Origin: Sporosarcina sp. ANT_H38
GTDB lineage: Bacteria; Bacillota; Bacilli; Bacillales_A; Planococcaceae
Length of the DNA: 64,000 nt
Assembly: GCF_008369195.1 (NCBI RefSeq)
Contig: NZ_VOBC01000004.1
Location: 329,998 to 393,997, forward strand
Reading direction: 5' to 3'
The notes beneath the pieces were generated by a model. The model was given only the letters and a program-made list of their open reading frames with translations. It had not been told where the DNA came from and made no database searches. How positions within the stretch are numbered: the stretch's first letter is position 1; the number at the start of each line of letters is the position of its first letter. Positions 62,409-64,000 of the stretch are shown here, piece after piece. Made by a program: the position numbers and the translations under genes.

Positions 62409-62482
62409 TGGCAGGGGCAGTAGGAATCGAACCCACATCAAAGGTGTTGGAGACCTCTATTCTACCGTTAAACTATGCCCCT
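62409..62482 (-). tRNA. tRNA-Trp (CCA)
   Basis: Acceptor AGGGGCA/TGCCCCT; anticodon loop CTCCAAC gives CCA; 3' CCA encoded. Confidence 0.93.
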
Positions 62483-62489
62483 ACAAAAA

Positions 62490-62574
62490 TGGTGGTGGGG
62501 GGCGGATTCGAACCGCCGAACCCGTAGGGAGCGGATTTACAGTCCGCCGCGTTTAGCCACTTCGCTACCCCACC
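62490..62574 (-). tRNA. tRNA-Tyr (GTA)
   Basis: Long variable arm; anticodon GTA; acceptor GGTGGGG; CCA encoded. Confidence 0.95.
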
Positions 62575-62587
62575 ATATTGGTGTAAA

Positions 62588-62663
<76 letters not shown>

Positions 62664-62676
62664 ACATATATTAGAA

Positions 62677-62752
62677 TGGTGGCTCAGGACGGAATCGAAC
62701 CGCCGACACAAGGATTTTCAGTCCTTTGCTCTACCGACTGAGCTACTGAGCC
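62677..62752 (-). tRNA. tRNA-Phe (GAA)
   Basis: Acceptor GGCTCAG; anticodon GAA; CCA encoded. Confidence 0.95.
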
Positions 62753-62811
62753 ACATATTTGGTTTACATTAAGCCGTTAGCTCTTTCTAAACCTTAAAGT
62801 ATTAATAAAAA

Positions 62812-62887
62812 TGGCGGTCCCGACCGGGATCGAACCGGCGATCTCCTGCGTGACAGGCAGGCATGTTAACCGCTACACCACGGGACC
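62812..62887 (-). tRNA. tRNA-Asp (GTC)
   Basis: Acceptor GGTCCCG/CGGGACC; anticodon GTC; CCA encoded. Confidence 0.95.
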
Positions 62888-62889
62888 AT

Positions 62890-62965
<76 letters not shown>

Positions 62966-63051
62966 ACAACAATATAAACTATTAATTTAATAATGAACTT
63001 GAATGTCTAATCAAAAACCAATTATGTAATTCACTGCTTTATGATTAAAAT

Positions 63052-63127
<76 letters not shown>

Positions 63128-63154
63128 ACAGTATTATTTATAGAGTAAATGTAA

Positions 63155-63230
63155 TGGTGGAGGATGACGGGCTCGAACCGCCGACCCCCTGCTTGTAAGG
63201 CAGGTGCTCTCCCAGCTGAGCTAATCCTCC
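63155..63230 (-). tRNA. tRNA-Val (TAC)
   Basis: Acceptor GGAGGAT/ATCCTCC; anticodon TAC; CCA encoded. Confidence 0.95.
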
Positions 63231-63305
63231 TGGGTAAAATTTTCTTCATCACGTATAGTGTGCGTTTATGAATACTCTTTTCAAAACTTCGTTTTAAAAA
63301 AGTAA

Positions 63306-63380
63306 TGGTGACCCCTACGGGATTCGAACCCGTGATACCGCCGTGAAAGGGCGGTGTCTTAACCGCTTGACCAAGGGGCC
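63306..63380 (-). tRNA. tRNA-Glu (TTC)
   Basis: Acceptor GGCCCCT/AGGGGTC; anticodon TTC; CCA encoded. Confidence 0.95.
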
Positions 63381-63402
63381 TTTATTATTATTTATGTGAA
63401 TC

Positions 63403-63494
63403 TGGCGGAGAGCAAGGGATTTGAACCCTTGAAACAGCGTTAGCCGCTTACATGATTTCCAATCATGCTCCTTCGGCCACTCGGACAGCTCTCC
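63403..63494 (-). tRNA. tRNA-Ser (GGA)
   Basis: Long variable arm; anticodon GGA; acceptor GGAGAGC/GCTCTCC; CCA encoded. Confidence 0.95.
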
Positions 63495-63498
63495 TAAA

Positions 63499-63573
63499 TG
63501 GCTCCGCAGGTAGGACTCGAACCTACGACCGATCGGTTAACAGCCGATTGCTCTACCACTGAGCTACTGCGGA
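63499..63573 (-). tRNA. tRNA-Asn (GTT)
   Basis: Acceptor TCCGCAG/CTGCGGA; anticodon GTT; CCA encoded. First tRNA after 5S rRNA. Confidence 0.95.
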
Positions 63574-63619
63574 ATAATAACAAAGATCATACAATGAGTA
63601 TGTTCTTTTGGACTAACAG

Positions 63620-63734
<115 letters not shown>

Positions 63735-63881
63735 CTATTTTCCACAAGACAAGATTAAGTATATCATATCTTGTTGGATCTTGCAAGCGTTTTTTACAAA
63801 ATAATTAATTTTGTTCGCTCAAAACTGAATAAAACAGACATTGTGCTACACAGAATCAGGGTAATCAAGCCCTTTTTCAAA

Positions 63882-64000
63882 ATTGGTTAAGTCCTCGATC
63901 GATTAGTATCCGTCAGCTCCACACGTCGCCGCGCTTCCACCCCAGACCTATCAACCTCATCTTCTTTGAGGGATCTTACTTACTTGCGTAATGGGAAATC
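63882..64000 (-). rRNA. rrl: 23S ribosomal RNA, 3' end (partial)
   Basis: The sequence GGTTGATAGGTCTGGGGTGG, then GTGTGGAGCTGACGGATACT and AATCGATCGAGGACTTAACC, is the terminal domain of 23S rRNA. The gene continues beyond the window. Confidence 0.95.

Overview
The window looks like a chromosome segment of a low-GC, Gram-positive, spore-forming bacterium of the Bacillales. Three things support this: clear Shine-Dalgarno sequences with many TTG and GTG starts, a YjcZ-type sporulation peptide, and long blocks of gene order known from Bacillus subtilis (hprK-lgt-yvoD-ppaX-yvoF, uvrBA, ecsAB-hit-trpP-hpr-prsA-yhaMNOPQ, hemZ-yheA-yheB-yheE-bmrCD, queG-trmL). The dense hairpin-forming intergenic repeats and the protein divergence suggest Planococcaceae, for example Sporosarcina. 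That placement is inference.

Layout. 1-870 is repeats. 945-8484 (minus) holds a TPR protein, the HPr kinase/lipoprotein-precursor operon, a dead amidase gene and a YvlB-like protein. 8727-13984 (minus) holds uvrA, uvrB and an IDEAL-domain protein, followed by four 121-bp tandem repeats. 14642-20685 holds ecsAB (minus) and then, on plus, hit, trpP (with a probable TRAP site), yhaH, hpr and prsA, with several tiny genes. 20769-28658 (minus) is yhaM-yhaN-yhaO (nuclease and SMC-like ATPase), the yhaPQ ABC exporter and an XRE regulator/membrane protein pair behind three tandem operators. 28803-34012 holds yhzD, mgsA, a striking 21-bp heptad repeat, yhaR, hemZ, yheA and yheB. 34085-40850 holds small proteins, an MFS transporter, an IS1182-like relic and a BmrCD-like heterodimeric ABC exporter whose 500-nt leader carries two candidate leader peptides and an attenuator hairpin. 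41841-46070 holds a YhdP-like CNNM protein with an unusual hairpin initiation region, a previously hidden 23-codon gene, a second-type RsgA GTPase and a methyltransferase in an AT-rich, decayed neighbourhood. 46336-46905 is a multi-hairpin repeat.

46968-56492 holds yhcX, a disulfide oxidoreductase/thioredoxin pair, a pseudouridine synthase, a soluble chemoreceptor-like fragment, an aldo/keto reductase, an NCS2 purine permease with candidate PurBoxes, trmL, queG and a B3/4-domain protein. 56609-58709 is a quinone/azo-stress operon (MhqR-like regulator, ring-cleaving dioxygenase, FMN reductase). 58860-59342 is a gntP relic cut by a repeat. 59431-60844 is an ECF sigma/anti-sigma pair with its own ECF-type promoter. 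61717-63573 is an 18-gene tRNA operon, followed upstream by 5S rRNA and the 3' end of 23S rRNA, all minus strand.

Three repeat families recur in the gaps: (i) hairpin units with AAAGCGCAAGGCGCC-like cores, (ii) MITE-like elements with TATATATGTTGAA-type ends, and (iii) a two-module hairpin element (M1/M2). The most interesting leads are the bmrC leader, the YDRH heptad micro-ORF, the 23-codon gene, the hairpin-bridged start of the YhdP-like gene, and the repeat families themselves.
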